In this document: positions 10,975 through 22,229 of the stretch, piece by piece
Layout: each line of letters begins with the position of its first letter
Numbering within the stretch: the stretch's first letter is position 1
Source: Sabethes cyaneus
Taxonomy: Eukaryota; Arthropoda; Insecta; Diptera; Culicidae
Length of the DNA: 64,000 nt
Direction: 5' to 3'
NCBI RefSeq assembly: GCF_943734655.1
Contig: NC_071354.1
Coordinates: 158,431,142-158,495,141, forward strand
The notes under the pieces: generated by a model
What the model saw: only the letters and a program-made list of their open reading frames with translations
Databases searched by the model: none
What the model was told of the DNA's origin: nothing
Made by a program: the position numbers and the translations under genes

Positions 10975-11983
10975 GAGTGGGGCTGTTATACAAATGAAAC
11001 ACAAATTTCCTCACTACTCGAGAACTAATCAAGCAAATGGAACCAAATTTGGCATATGGGGGTTTCAGAAGGTAGGATTTTTTTTTACGGTGCACTGAGA
11101 CCCCTTTCCTTTCTAAGAGGGGGGGCTCCCATACAAATGAAATACAAATTTCTTCATAAATCTAGAACTAATCAAGCAAATGGAACCAAATTTGGCATGT
11201 AGGGGTTTCAGAAGGCAAGATTCTTTTCTATGGTGAACTGAGACCCCTCCCCTCTTTAGGAGGAGGGCTCCCAAACAAATAATATACAAATTTCATGATA
11301 ACTCGAGAACTAGACAATCAAAAGGAACCAAATTTGGCATGTGGGGGGTTTTGGAGGTGAGAATTTTTTCTATGATGTACTGAGACCTCTTCCCCTTCTA
11401 AGAGGGGGGGCTTCCATACAAATGAAATACAAATTTCTTCATAACTCTAGAACTAATCAAGCAAATGGAACTAAATTTGGCATGTGGGGGTTTTAGGAGG
11501 TAGATTTTTTTTCTATGGTGTACTGAGACCCCTTCTCCTTCTAAGAGGGGGAGCTCCCATACAAATGAAATACAAATTTCTTCATAAATCTAGAACTAAT
11601 CAAGCAAATTGGAACCAAATTTGGCATGTAGGGATTTCAGAAGGTAAGAACCATTTTTTATGGTGAATTGAGACCCCTCTCCTTTTTAGGAGGGTGGGTT
11701 CCCATACAAATAATATACAAATTTCCTTATAATTCGAGAACTAAACAATAAAAAGGAACCAAATTTGGCATGTGGGGGTTTTTGGAGGTGAGAATGTTTT
11801 CTTTGGTGCACTGAGACCCCTTTCTCTTCTAAGAGGGGGGGCTTCCATACAAATGAAATACAAATTTCCTCATAAATCTAGAACTAATCAAGCAAATGGA
11901 GCCAAATTTGGTATGTGGGGGTTTATGGCGGCATGAATTTACTTAATGATGGTTTGAGACCCCTCACCCCTGTGGTAGGAGGA
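10975..11983 (+). repeat. Satellite array, ~143-bp monomers, without Helitron ends
   Basis: Seven tandem monomers share the phrases ACAAATGAAATACAAATTTC, AACTAATCAAGCAAATGGAA and CCAAATTTGGCATGTGGGGG, and each has a G-rich/C-rich pair (AGACCCC..., AGAGGGGGGGCT). Repeats of the CTCGAG/CTCTAG word are about 143 bp apart. The last unit ends in CACCCCTGTGGTAGGAGGAT, like the last unit in the two Helitron-like copies. The TCTATACC start and CTAG end of those elements are absent, and the right side is cut by a MITE at 11986. Confidence 0.8.
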
Positions 11984-11985
11984 TA

Positions 11986-12094
11986 CTCAAGCAACAATTT
12001 GAGTATTATTATACTCTTATGGTGGTTTTTATGACCAATTTTGGTCTTAAATGCTATGATAAGAGTGTAATAAAACCCAAATTGCCTATCTGGG
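11986..12094. mobile_element. Palindromic MITE family, ~109 bp, TA target
   Basis: It starts CTCAAGCAACAATTTGAGT after TA (11984-11985) and ends CTGGG before TA (12095-12096). The centre has ACCAATTTTGGT and the two halves are near-complementary (GTATTATTATACTCTTAT against AAGAGTGTAATAAAAC). It inserted into the end of the 143-bp satellite array. Confidence 0.7.
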
Positions 12095-12149
12095 TAAGGA
12101 CCGTCATACACATAATATTTTCTGCTATGTAACAAGCGGTAAGCTGTGA

Positions 12150-12278
12150 AAGTAAGCTAGTAGAACCTTCTCGGAGCAAAGGACAGTGAATCGACGCCGT
12201 TAACTGACGTGCCTGTTGGCATTCATGTCAAAAGAGAAGGACATTCGAATGGCACGTCATATTTGCGATGAACGTGCT
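12150..12278 (+). pseudogene. Histone H3 C-terminal remnant
   Basis: 12221-12278 aligns with the 3' end of an H3 coding sequence: CTGTTGGCATTCATGTCAAA matches codons for LCAIHAK, a 12-bp stretch (VTIM) is missing, then KDIRMARHICDERA matches KDIQLARRIRGERA at 9 of 14 residues. The stop codon has become CTG. Weak similarity continues upstream to about 12150 (AAGCTAG as in the QEAS codons). A histone-type stem-loop follows at the normal distance of about 27 nt. It is a truncated, decayed copy of a core nucleosome gene, made at DNA level because 3' flanking sequence beyond the stem-loop is shared with another locus. Confidence 0.65.
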
Positions 12279-12305
12279 CTGGCTTTAATGTTATTTGTAA
12301 CCAAT

Positions 12306-12321
12306 GGCCCTTTTAAAGGCC
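12306..12321 (+). terminator. Histone mRNA 3'-end stem-loop (decayed)
   Basis: GGCCCTTTTAAAGGCC forms a 6-bp stem with one mismatch and a TTTA loop, followed by ACAA. Metazoan replication-dependent histone mRNAs use a 6-bp stem, a TTTC-type loop and ACCA-like 3' flank for 3'-end processing. Its place 27 nt after the H3 remnant supports the call. Confidence 0.65.
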
Positions 12322-12499
12322 ACAAGCGAGTAAAAGTAAGATTGTGAAAACACGTCAAGCTACGCATAATCATATTTAATACAATAATCTGTGGGCTGAT
12401 CATTTATTACTATTTCAACCTTTATGATGCGTATAAGTGTTTTTTAAAAGAAATCTTGCATGTCTCAATGGCTGCAGGCATTGTATTTATGAACCCCCG

Positions 12500-12715
12500 T
12501 CCACATATTTTCAAAGCCACCATTGCATTCAATGAAGAAATGAATCTGAATATTTCGCTCTTTTCTTTTAAACATTCACTTAAACAATGGCACTCATAGA
12601 TTCTTATAAACATACATATGCCAGTAATTCAGTTTACATTGGTCTTTGATCTAATGATCGGATATAGTCCTACGTCACCCATTCGTACAACCCTTAGGGC
12701 TGTATATCTTCTAGT
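12500..12715 (+). repeat. Dispersed repeat, right block (copy 1)
   Basis: CCACCATTGCATTCAATGAA, AATATTTCGCTCTTTT, CATATGCCAGTAATTCAGTT, GTCTTTGAT, then TCCTACGTCACCC, TTCGTACAACCCTTAGGGCT recur in the same order at 62590-62850. The copy here lies downstream of the H3 stem-loop, as the other lies downstream of a second histone-type stem-loop. About 165 bp between stem-loop and block (12325-12490) are unique to this copy. Confidence 0.65.
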
Positions 12716-12865
12716 TTTTTTTATATAGATACAGAATAGCAGTGGCCCTAAATTGCTACCCTGTGGTACATCACAACTATTTGTAAACGCGACAGACCGG
12801 CAGTTATCAAGTTGTCCGAAAAGTTATCTATCGGCAAGGTATATTTCCAACCATCTACAAAATCT
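12705..12865 (-). pseudogene. Jockey-type RT fragment (upstream half)
   Basis: On the minus strand 12775-12722 reads CDVPQGSNLGPLLFCIYIK, the conserved VPQGS-x-LGPLLF block of Jockey-clade RTs, with upstream coding remnants to about 12865. It is the natural partner of the fragment at 10266-10775, which starts just after this block in the family order. Confidence 0.75.
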
Positions 12866-15715
12866 TGCGTATCACTAAGTATAAGAGGAAGACACTAGAA
12901 AAATGCTGCGGAAGCAAATTTCTCTCGCAAAACGAAAACCGACAGTATTTAGACATCAATTCTAAACTGTCACGCACAACAGATTATTGAATCTGTACGA
13001 TAGACCTTTTTCTTGTAATTGTTTTAACAGTGAGAACTATTAATTGGGGATGCATTTCCACATTAATTTTTCTGCACGCTGTGAATATAAAAACGTTGAA
13101 ATTACCGTAACAAATGTCATAAGCCACACTGGTTAATGATATTTTCCCATCGGTTGCCACTCATCCTACCAATACCGTTCGGATCCAGTGGAGCCCTTCC
13201 TTTTGACTGTTTGCCGGTATGGAAAACATTTTAGAGCGTACCGAACGATCTTAGTCGATCAACGGTGAGAGTTAATTTTGCAACGACCTTAATCCAGTAC
13301 AGATTGGTGAAAAATAGCCGCGCAAATCACGAAGCTGAAACACTTGGCAACTAAATAAACACTGGCCTTGGCCAGGATGGCACGTACCGGCTAACCACGG
13401 GAAACAACCGGTACCGCCGCAGGGCGTCTTTCACCGCATACAATCTGTTTGGATTTGGAACGTTGAAAACACCCGAAATTGAATTCTAGTTGCCGCCGTG
13501 TTACTGCTATGCTGGCAGTTGCCCTAATCGGCCGGTGACGATCGAACCGCCGGTGAAGATCTGCCCACAATGTGCTTGGTTTGACTGGCGGTGAATGGGT
13601 GGGGGTCGTGGGATGTTTCCCTCCAGAGGGTAGCGACCGCTTGTGATCGGTGCCCAGCTCTCAGGCTGTGATTTATGAGTTAACGTTGGATGTGTGACTG
13701 TGTATCCGAACAAATAGCGTGAAAAAAAGCCGACCAAATACCGGCAAACGTGCGAACTGACGCGCAAAAAAAAGCGCGCGACCAATGATGCATTGCTTTT
13801 CCCACACCTAAGTCTGGCGGTCACGTTGATGGACTTGTGTGATGCTGATGGTACTCACTGCCGCCGGGAGGCAGAATGGCCGAAACCGTGCGTACGTGTG
13901 TTGTTGTGTGCTCCAATTTCGGCCATACATCTAATGTGGCCGTGACCGGCAGTCGTTTGAGAGGATGAACTTACTTGTAGAGCAATATTTCGTTCCGGCC
14001 GGGGCAACATCTGCCGGTTCCGAATATTTGGATTGACTGTGTTGTTTGCCATCGAGCTCCAATAGTGCAGGTCAGTAAAGCGAATGTGTTGTTATTCAAT
14101 ATTAACTTGTAAATATCCAACAGACAACTAACATTTTAAGAGTGTCATATTGAGACTTAACACTAAACTTATCACCGGTAATCCGAACATCGCTGCGTTC
14201 TTTTTTGCTCATTCAAATTTTAAAATATATTTTTTATTGCACTGTACAATCGCGCAACGTAACTCCGTCATGTACGAAACATTTGTGCAGTGATGCCTGT
14301 CAAGCCTACACACATTCGAGCCTCGCAAAACCATAATAATCCTCCCGGCCGGAATGCCTTGCCACCGTCAACTTTTTGTCATTATCACCTTCACCCCCCC
14401 GGGGCCGAACGACCCAGCCAGCGCAGCGCAACCCACGCAGGAGGATACCAGCAACGTCAATTATCGCCCAAGGGAATAGACAGCGAGTGTGATGGAAGTT
14501 AAAATGTTTTATGTATAAGTGTTTATAACACGCTTTTAAGCTTATTCACCTGCCTGACGTGAGAGCGACTGTCAATACTTAGCACATCACAAGCAAAAAA
14601 GGCGTTTGTTTTCTGCTCTGGAACAGGAGGCACCCGGACGGTGCGGTGCTATGTGGCACGGCAATGTGAAACCAGCCGTTAACCCATTTATTAAAGATGA
14701 GGATAACTGCATGGAAAAAGCAATAAAACGCTGGGCTCCGGTGTTGGTTTTGTCCATTTGTTGGAAATTTCCTCTGCACGTGGCACATTTTGTTCTGCAT
14801 TGCTTTGGTTGGCTGACTAGCAGTGATTTAGATCTTCTCCCTTCCGAGCTTCCCTCTTCTTTGAGGCTTCTATGCTTCTATTATTGTCAGGAATTCTTTT
14901 GTCTTCAATTATTGCACATCAAAGTCGTGTAAAACACGGGCAAAGCACATCTTCACTTGGTTTTGAAAAGTGATGCTCAAATGCAGTCGCACCATTGCGT
15001 TAAGAATTGAAATGTGATTCGGATGTAACCAGTAAATGGGTTTCAATTTGAAAACTTTCAACCTCAAGTAATTTACTGGACCGAGCAGTCAGTGGGGCAC
15101 ATATCGTTGCAACGAGAGGCCTTTGATCAGCAACCCTGTTGCAATACTCCACCTTCAATTGTCTGAAGAAGAAAAAACTTAAAATAAAACCATCAGCGAA
15201 AGAAATCCATATAGAAAAATCCGCTGCCTTCCTCCCAGGATCACCTCGTTTTTTTATATGCCACGTGTCATAATTCACACACATGACACGATATTTATTG
15301 TGCACCCGCGCATAAACTTGCCTGCAGCCAGCAGAGATGACATGCATTTGCAGTTTTTCCTTTCCGTTCGTTCCACGTAGGTACCTGCACCTGTACATGC
15401 ACTGCATCTGAGGGGAAAAGTCCTCGCAGCAGCAGGTACGTACGTACGAAGAACGATGGGAATTTCTGCACTTTTTTCGCTTTGTTTTTCATTGCGTGTC
15501 ACCTTAACAAGCTGCAGAGCATAATGTAAAGTGCACATAAAATGTGGAAGTGCATAATTCTGTGCACGATTGATTAGAGGAACGTTGGGGACCGACGACA
15601 AGGTTCGACCAGTGGCGAGGATGTTGCGTCTTTCAGAGCTGTTTAAAATATGCTGATAAAAGGTGAAATCAAAGCTAGAAGTGTCTTTAGATAAGATAAT
15701 TTTTAAGTGCATATC
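12866..15715. other. No gene recognised; moderately GC-rich single-copy-looking DNA
   Basis: 13140-14070 and 14280-15600 are less AT-rich than their surroundings and show none of the repeat families seen elsewhere in the window. Open frames reach 105 codons (13507-13824 minus), 108 codons (14606-14932 plus), and 135 and 145 codons (15000-15407 and 15275-15712 minus), overlapping each other in different frames; none shows a domain, signal peptide or splice pattern I can support. It could be intronic or intergenic host sequence with regulatory content. Confidence 0.35.
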
Positions 15716-15719
15716 GTCG

Positions 15720-16074
15720 TCGTCGATGTTAGCAGCCCAGAGCCCAGAGCCCGGGTGGTTCGTGCTGTTTCAAGCAGTCGTCTCCATTAAATTCGATTTA
15801 TGTCATTTGTCGCCAACTTCGCAGGCGTTTCAGGAGCCGCAAGTTGCTTTAGCAATCTCAAATGTTCCTAGGACTGGACCGCTCATCGCATCTGGGATGG
15901 ACTCCAGAGTGTCCCCAAGATGCGTACGAAACACACCAATCGACCCAATGAGCTCTGATCAGTTACGTCAGTATGTCTGGAAACCCGTATTCGTGCATTA
16001 TCTACCATAGTTGGTCTCGATAGACTGTATCGTATGCTGCTTTGAAATCAATAAGACGTTACACTCGCGACATT
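15720..16074 (-). mobile_element. RTE-type LINE fragment with internal deletion
   Basis: Read on the minus strand, 16070-15960 encodes the AAYDTIDRDQLWKIMHEYGFP-type RT block (with stops), then 15930-15880 the SHLGDTLES-like block, and 15850-15730 jumps to the C-terminal VGDKWHKSNLMETTA tail. The whole catalytic core is deleted. It abuts the larger minus-strand RTE relic at 16075. Confidence 0.6.
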
Positions 16075-16387
16075 TCTGCAAGATCTTACTTGCTTTCCTT
16101 TATTGACAATGGTCTGTTTTCGATTCTACGCCGAACGAATTATGGTTCATTACTATTGTCGGTCCTGGCCTGCTGTGCTCCAATATTCTCGAACCAGCTG
16201 ACAGTGCGTCGTCCTAGACAATGCATCGGGCGCGGGGTCTGCTCCGAAGTCTACTGCCTCTTCTCGGTACTCTGCTGCAAATAGTTTTGGCTACTCTTTC
16301 ATCGGGTATTCTGGCCAAGTGCTTAGTCCACCGCAGTCTGCCACATTGTACTAACTTTACTATATCAGCATATTTGTATACTTGATA

Positions 16388-16495
16388 CCCCAAGCAGCAA
16401 TTTGAGTTTTATTGTACCCTTATAACGGTATTTATGGCTAATTTTGATCACAAAAACCATCATAAGCGTTTAGTAAAACTATCATTTTTCCTTGG
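16388..16495. mobile_element. Palindromic MITE family copy inside RTE relic
   Basis: CCCCAAGCAGCAATTTGAGT follows a TA at 16386-16387; the layout (TTTTATTGTACCCTTAT, ATCATAAGCG-type centre, closing CTTGG near 16495) matches the family. The centre is diverged and the right TA is not clear. Confidence 0.6.
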
Positions 16496-17651
16496 AACAG
16501 CTGATGTTTCATGCGCCTGCGCCACACTCCGTCTACATTTTGCCACAAAGCATTGATCGTAGAATTTTACGCTCAAAAACCCCAAGCACTATTTACAGAA
16601 AGCCCGATTCGCGGCTACAATTCATCGTTTCACTACGCGGCTTACATCGTTGTCACATATCACGAGCGTACCAAGGTATATCAATTCCTCAATAATTTCA
16701 TATCGTTCCCCATGCAGCTTTACCTAGCGTTTGGACTCCCACGTTCCATCGTCACGAAAGCCCACTCGCTATTCTGGCGCATGATTTTGACCCATCCAGC
16801 GTCGCACGAATCAGCGTAATTAGTTTCGTCGGAAAGCCACGTTCTGGCATTATCTGACACAGCTCATTTCGTTTGACTGAATCGTACGCCGCTTTAAAGT
16901 CCACAAACAGATGATGGATGAGTCTGCAAGTTGTACTCCCGGAACTTGTTTAGTAAGTGACGCGGGTTTACCCCGATCTGTACTGTAGTGGAGCGAAAAC
17001 CAGCTTGGTACTTCCCGGCGAAGGGCTCCATTAACGGTTTCAGTCTACAGAACAGGATACGGGAATAAACATTATGGGCAGAATTGAGCAGCGTAATGTC
17101 TCGATTATTTTTGTCGCATGTCATTAGCCCAGGGTAGCTGTCCTAGTTCTTCACAATCTCTGTCCACCTTCTGGAACTTTTTGCGTCTTAGGATCGTGAT
17201 CAACTAGTTTCGTGCTCGTCGATAGTTGACCATATTCTGTCCCTAGTGTTCAGATAATTTTGCAAAGTTCTTTTTTCTCCACCGCTTGTTGGCGTTTTCT
17301 ATCAAAGAAATTATTGTTTATATTTTCCACGGTACTCCACCTAATACCGGCCTCTCCGATGGCAGAACGTAATTGACCCAAGTGATCTTAGACGGTTGAA
17401 TTCCCTAATTCCTCGGAAGAAAGCATTCACTTATCCAATATTCGTGCGTAGTTCTCGGCGGAGTTGTCTAGCTGCCTAATGTTAAGGGGGACAGCTTCAG
17501 CGTGTTTGACAGTTAGAAAAGAACCAGCCCTCTTTGAAAACGTGGTCTATTTGGTTCATTATACGTTAGTCAGATGATCTCCATCATGCTTTGTGGGCAT
17601 GTAGTTTCGGGAATTAGCAGTTCTTGTCAGTGTGCAAGCAATGGGATACTA

Positions 17652-17759
17652 CCCAAGCAACATTGTGGGTTTTATTGCACTCTTATGGCGGTTTTCATGA
17701 CCAATTTTGGTCTTCAATGCCATCATAAAAGTGTAATAAAACCCAAATTGTTACTTGGG
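17652..17759. mobile_element. Palindromic MITE family, best-preserved copy (108 bp, TA target)
   Basis: It starts CCCAAGCAACATTGTGGGTT after TA (17650-17651) and ends AAATTGTTACTTGGG before TA (17760-17761). The halves are complementary along most of their length around ACCAATTTTGGT, so the transcript or single strand would fold into one long hairpin. It lies in the endonuclease part of the RTE relic. Confidence 0.8.
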
Positions 17760-17880
17760 TATTATCGGTGCATATATTTCTTAACTGCTGACCTGGACGT
17801 TCATATCCCCGATGACAATCTTGATGTCCCGTGGCAAACAGCTATCGTTGCATTATGGTACAGTTTTGTGACTGATCAGT

Positions 17881-19546
17881 AGTTTAAAGATCTTTTAAGA
17901 ATAGATACAGTAGAGTTCGTTTTCAATTTTGGAAATGTTCTTTGAATCCGCATTATTTGGGGAAAACCTGTAGGAATATGAAAGAAGCAGTAAACGAGAA
18001 TACCAAAAACCAGTACACCTTTTGTCATGCATGGTGCTAGAATATTGAAGCATGTCTTTGTCGCTCCAAAGTGTGTACGACAGGACGAGCAAGCGATATT
18101 ATGGTTATTCTGGTATATCATTTCGGTGCGTGTGTACTATAAATCTGCCGAATGACTGGTCGCATGAAATAATGTCAAATGTCTTCATATTTTGGTCACC
18201 AACCAGTACATTTTACATCCCTGATTCCTACTCATTCTTTTTTTTCCATGTGTGGACTCATTACTGCGACCAGTATAGGTTATCTATTGTAATATCGCCC
18301 GGGTGTTTCCTGTATGACCTGCACTGTATTTCTTTTTTTGCTATAATCGCTATTGAATGAGCGATATGCTTATTAAGTTTTATGCGTGCTTGTGTGTATT
18401 GGGGTTTACCCTTCCTTCAAAACTTGATATACTTTACCCGCATATTCCTCGCTGCCAGTACTATCCCATATTATAGCCGTCCCTGACGAGGACTCATTCG
18501 TACCTCTGACCAGTACACTTAACTATAGGAGGGACATTTGCACTGTCAAGAGGCGTCTGAGGGTAAATATAGAATTCAGCATGAAGGAAGGGTAAATGGA
18601 GGGGCCTGAGAATAAACCCATGCTAAAGTCACGACATTCCTACTCATTCTCAGGTCTACCTTCGTATGGCAGCGTTCGTTGATGATGCTGTAATTGAAGA
18701 ATTGATCTTTATCCACAACAGACACATCCTCTTTATGACTTGTAAAGCCTCTGCTCTGGTATAACTGAATTTTTCCACCACAGATTTTCCAAACCTTCTC
18801 TCGTTTATGACAGATTTCCAGCAGAGCTTAGATGCCAAATGTGGAGGGTTCCACGATCAACGAAATTCAGCGATCTGCAGTTACCAGTCCCTGGATTCTA
18901 TTCGTCATCCTCGTTTCACCACCTTGGTCGATACCGAATATTCCGTCCCGTGTTAGCTTGAGTGTTCGTAGTACATTTGCTTAGGTAGATTGTCTTCCTA
19001 GTGTAACGCTAGCAAGTCTCGTGATGGGGCTGAAGTGCCAAGACACCACATTTCTTATTGCAGTCGCGCGTTCCGGATCAAACGCTATCTTGAGCCGCTC
19101 CTTCGAGGAAACGCCAAGCCGTCAAGAGTTACCCTTAATATGATACCATGCTATTTCTTTTTTTAAGTATATCGAATGTCATTTTAAGGCCAAATAAGAT
19201 ATGATAACAAAATCAGTTATTAAATTTATCTTACAACCACTGTTTTAAATATCTACTCAATAACAAAATGTGTTATCAATGTATCTCAATATCTATTCAA
19301 TAACAAAATATACCATTATAACACAGTTTGATATTGTTTTTATATTATTTTGCTCTTCGCTCCTGCTCGGGTCACTAAGATTCCATGTATCTCGGCTAGT
19401 ACCACGAGGGGGAAGGTTAGGGTAGGGATAGGAATTGCTAATAGATAAGAGGCAGAGAACCACTGGTATACCACATATGGTATGAAATATACGTACGCGA
19501 GACCCCTACAATAAGTATACGAACGACGGGCGTACAAACTTTAGAC
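17881..19546. other. No gene recognised
   Basis: No coding remnant was recognised. TTTACCCTTCCTTCA at 18405-18419 has a perfect inverted match at 18582-18596, and ATTCCTACTCATTCT occurs twice (18222-18236 and about 18640-18654), so 18.2-18.65 kb may be an unclassified repeat. 19140-19330 is AT-rich with two close copies of CAATAACAAAAT-containing sequence, typical of a small decayed MITE. Confidence 0.3.
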
Positions 19547-19635
19547 ACGCGGGCGTTAGACATAATGTCCGATAGACCAAATGGACACAGGCATGATGGA
19601 CGATAGGCATAATTTACAAAACTACACTTTCTTAA
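19547..19635. repeat. Orphan copies of the foldback 16-bp unit
   Basis: TAGACATAATGTCCGA, TAGACCAAATGGACAC, AGGCATGATGGACGAT and AGGCATAAT follow each other with a 16-bp period. They match the AGGCATAATGGACGTG / AGGCCGAATGGACGAG units that build the arms of the foldback element at 36343-38621. They stop exactly where the Helitron-like element begins. Confidence 0.55.
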
Positions 19636-19657
19636 TCTATACCTATAAAGAAGGATT

Positions 19658-19707
<50 letters not shown>

Positions 19708-22200
19708 CTGTGTTCCTTATAGAATCAAAAACTACTGAACCAATCGGAGTGAAAATTTGCATGTAGAGGTTTTTGGGGCCAGGAAAGGTTTTAGTGATGG
19801 TTAGAGACCCCTCCCCCCACTAAGAGGGGGGGCTCCCATACAAATGAAACACAAATTTCTGCATAACTCGAGAACTAATCAAGCAAATAGAACCAAATTT
19901 GGCATGTGGGTGTTTTCGGTGACAAGAATTTATTCTAGGGTAATTTGAGACCCCTGCCCTCTTTATAAGGGGAATTATAACTCCTCTCCCCTTTAAGGGG
20001 GGGGGGGTTTCCATACAAATTTCCTCATAACTCGAGAACTAATCAAGCAAATGGAACCAAATTTAGCATGTGAAGGTTTTCGAGGGCAAGAAAATTTTCT
20101 ATGTTGAATTAGGACCCCTCCTCACTTTAAGAGGGGGGCTCCTGTACAAATGAAATACCAATTTCCTCATAACTCGAGAACTAATCAAGCAAATGGAACC
20201 AAATTTGGCATGTGTGTGTTTTTGAAGACAAAATTTTTTTCTATGATGAATTGGGACCCCTCCACACTTTAAGAGGGGGGGGGGGGGCTCCTATACAAAC
20301 GAAATACAAATTTCCTTATAACTCGAGAGCTAATCCAGCAAATGGAACCAAATTTGGCATGTAGGTGTTTTTGGAGGCAAGAATGTTTTCTATGATGAAT
20401 AAGAACCTCTCCCCACTTTAGGAGGGGGGGCTCCTATACAAATGAAATACAAATTTCCTCATAACTCGAGAACTAATCAAGCAAATAGAACCAAATTTGG
20501 CATGTGGGTGTTTTCGGTGACAAGAATTTATTCTATGGTAAATTGAGACCCCTCCCTCTTTATAAGGGGAATTGTAACTCCTCTCCCCTTTAAGAGGGGG
20601 GGCTTCCATACAAATTTCCTCATAACTCGAGAACTAATCAAGCAAATGGAACCAACTTTGGCATGTGAAGGTTTTCGAGGGCAAGAAAATTTTCTACGGT
20701 GAATTAGGACCCCTCCCCACTCTAAGAGGGGGGGCTCCTGTACAAATGAAATACAAATTTCATCCTAACTCGAGAACTAATCAAGCAAATAGAACAACAT
20801 TTGGCATGTGGGTGTTTTTTTTGGTGACAAGAATTTATTCTATGGTGAATTGAGACCCCTCCCCTCTTTATAAGAGGAATTATAACTCCTCTCCCCTTTA
20901 AGAGGGGTGACTTCCATACAAATTTCCTCATAACTCGAGAACTAATCAAGCAAATGCAACCAAATTTGGCATGTGAAGGTTTTCGAGAGCAAGAAAATTT
21001 TCTATGGTGAATTAGGACCCCTCCCCACTTTAAGAGGAGGGGCTCCTGTACAAATGAAATACAAATTTCCTCATAACTCGAGAACTAATCAAGCGAATTG
21101 AACCAAATTTGGCATGTGTGTGTATTTGGAAACAATTTTTTTTTCAATGATGAATTGGGACCCCTCCCCACTTTAGGAGGGGGGTCCTATACAAACGAAA
21201 TACAAATTTCCTCATAACTCGAGAACTAATCCAGCAAATGGAACCAAATTTGGCGTGTAGGTGTTTTTGGAGGCAAGAATTTTTTCTGTGATGAATTAGG
21301 ACCTCTTCCCACATTAGGAAGGGGGGTTCCAATACAAATGAAATACAAATTTCCCCATAACTCGAGAACTAATCAAGCAAATAGAACCAAATTCGGCATG
21401 TGGAGGTTTTTGGAGGCAAAAATATTTTCTACGGTGAATTAGGATCCTTCCACACTTCAAGAGGGGGGGCTTCTACACAAATGAAATACAAATTTCCTCA
21501 TAATTCGAGAACTAATCAAGCAAATGGAACCATATTTGGCATGTGGGTGTTTTTGGAGGCAACCATTTTTCCCATGATGAATTAGGACTTCTTACCTTTT
21601 TAGGAAGGGGGGGGCTCCCAATCAAACGAAATACAAATTTGCTCATAACTTTAGAACTAATCAAGCAAATGGAACCAAATTTGGCATGTGAGAGTTTTAG
21701 ATGGCAGAATTTTTTTTCTGTGGTGTATTACGACCCCTTTCCCTTTTAAGAGGGTGGGCTCCCATACAAATGAAATACAAATTTCCTTATAATTTGAGTA
21801 CTAATCAAGCAAATGGAACCAAATTTAGCATGTAGGAGATTTTTGAGTCTTGAATTTATTTTATGATAGTTAGAGACCTCTCACCCCTATGGTAGGGGGA
21901 TATGGACTCTCATACAAATAAAACAGAAATTTTTGCGAAACTTAAAAACTAATCCAACTCGAGAAATTCGAGACTCTTCCATAAAACATTAATCAATAAC
22001 AAGACCACAAAAACTATCTATAGTAACACTAGATCATTCAGGACGAGCCGGTCGCGAGTGTTGCCGGTGACCCGCCGTCGGAAGCGCCGCCCACTGGGGG
22101 GCTTGCAAAACTCGAGAAGTGACAAAGATCATCCGAGATTCATGATTTATGTACAACACAGGTTAATTTGTGGCAATACGAAGTTTGTCGGGTCAGCTAG
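19636..22200 (+). mobile_element. Helitron-like nonautonomous element filled with 143-bp satellite (copy 1)
   Basis: The 5' end is TCTATACCTATAAAGAAGGA after an A (19635); the 3' end is GTCGGGTCAGCTAG (to 22200) before a T. This is the A|T target with TC...CTAG ends expected of Helitrons. A (CTGT)n run follows the 5' end (about 19660-19706). The interior has about 14 satellite monomers, mostly 140-149 bp with some of 164-165 bp that carry an extra TATAAGGGGAATTATAACTC segment. A GC-rich module (22040-22105) and an ATCAT...ATGAT hairpin (22130-22150) precede the 3' end. The usual strong GC hairpin next to CTAG is weak here. No Rep/helicase is encoded. Confidence 0.7.
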
Positions 22201-22229
22201 TAAGCAAATAAACATACAATGACAATGAG

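Larger units (their letters stand above)
16075..17880 (-). mobile_element. RTE-type LINE relic, endonuclease end to C-terminus, with two MITEs inside
   Basis: On the minus strand 17860-17140 carries decayed endonuclease-end and linker sequence, 17130-16880 gives ITLLNSAHNVYSRILFCRLK, then YQAGFRSTT and the LREYNLQTH-type block, 16905-16760 the DFKAAYDSVKRNEL block and RGFPTKLITLIRATLDGSK. 16570-16500 has the ERKILRS-x-LGGK block, and 16330-16080 the final domain (RWTKHLARIPDERVA). The last part aligns closely with 40300-40560, so this is the same subfamily as the 35-40.6 kb copy. The YADD region is deleted. Two palindromic MITEs (16388, 17652) interrupt it. Confidence 0.75.

Noticed and set aside
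10768..12715. Reading TGACGTAGGACTACG (left) and TCCTACGTCACCC (right) as terminal inverted repeats of one DNA transposon
   Set aside because: GACGTAGGACTACGTC is itself nearly palindromic, so the inverted match is expected; no target duplication was found. The shared blocks are reported as a dispersed repeat without claimed ends.
19636..22200. Regularly spaced repeats that might suggest a CRISPR-like array
   Set aside because: Units are contiguous ~143-bp satellite monomers without unique spacers, in a eukaryotic Helitron-like element.
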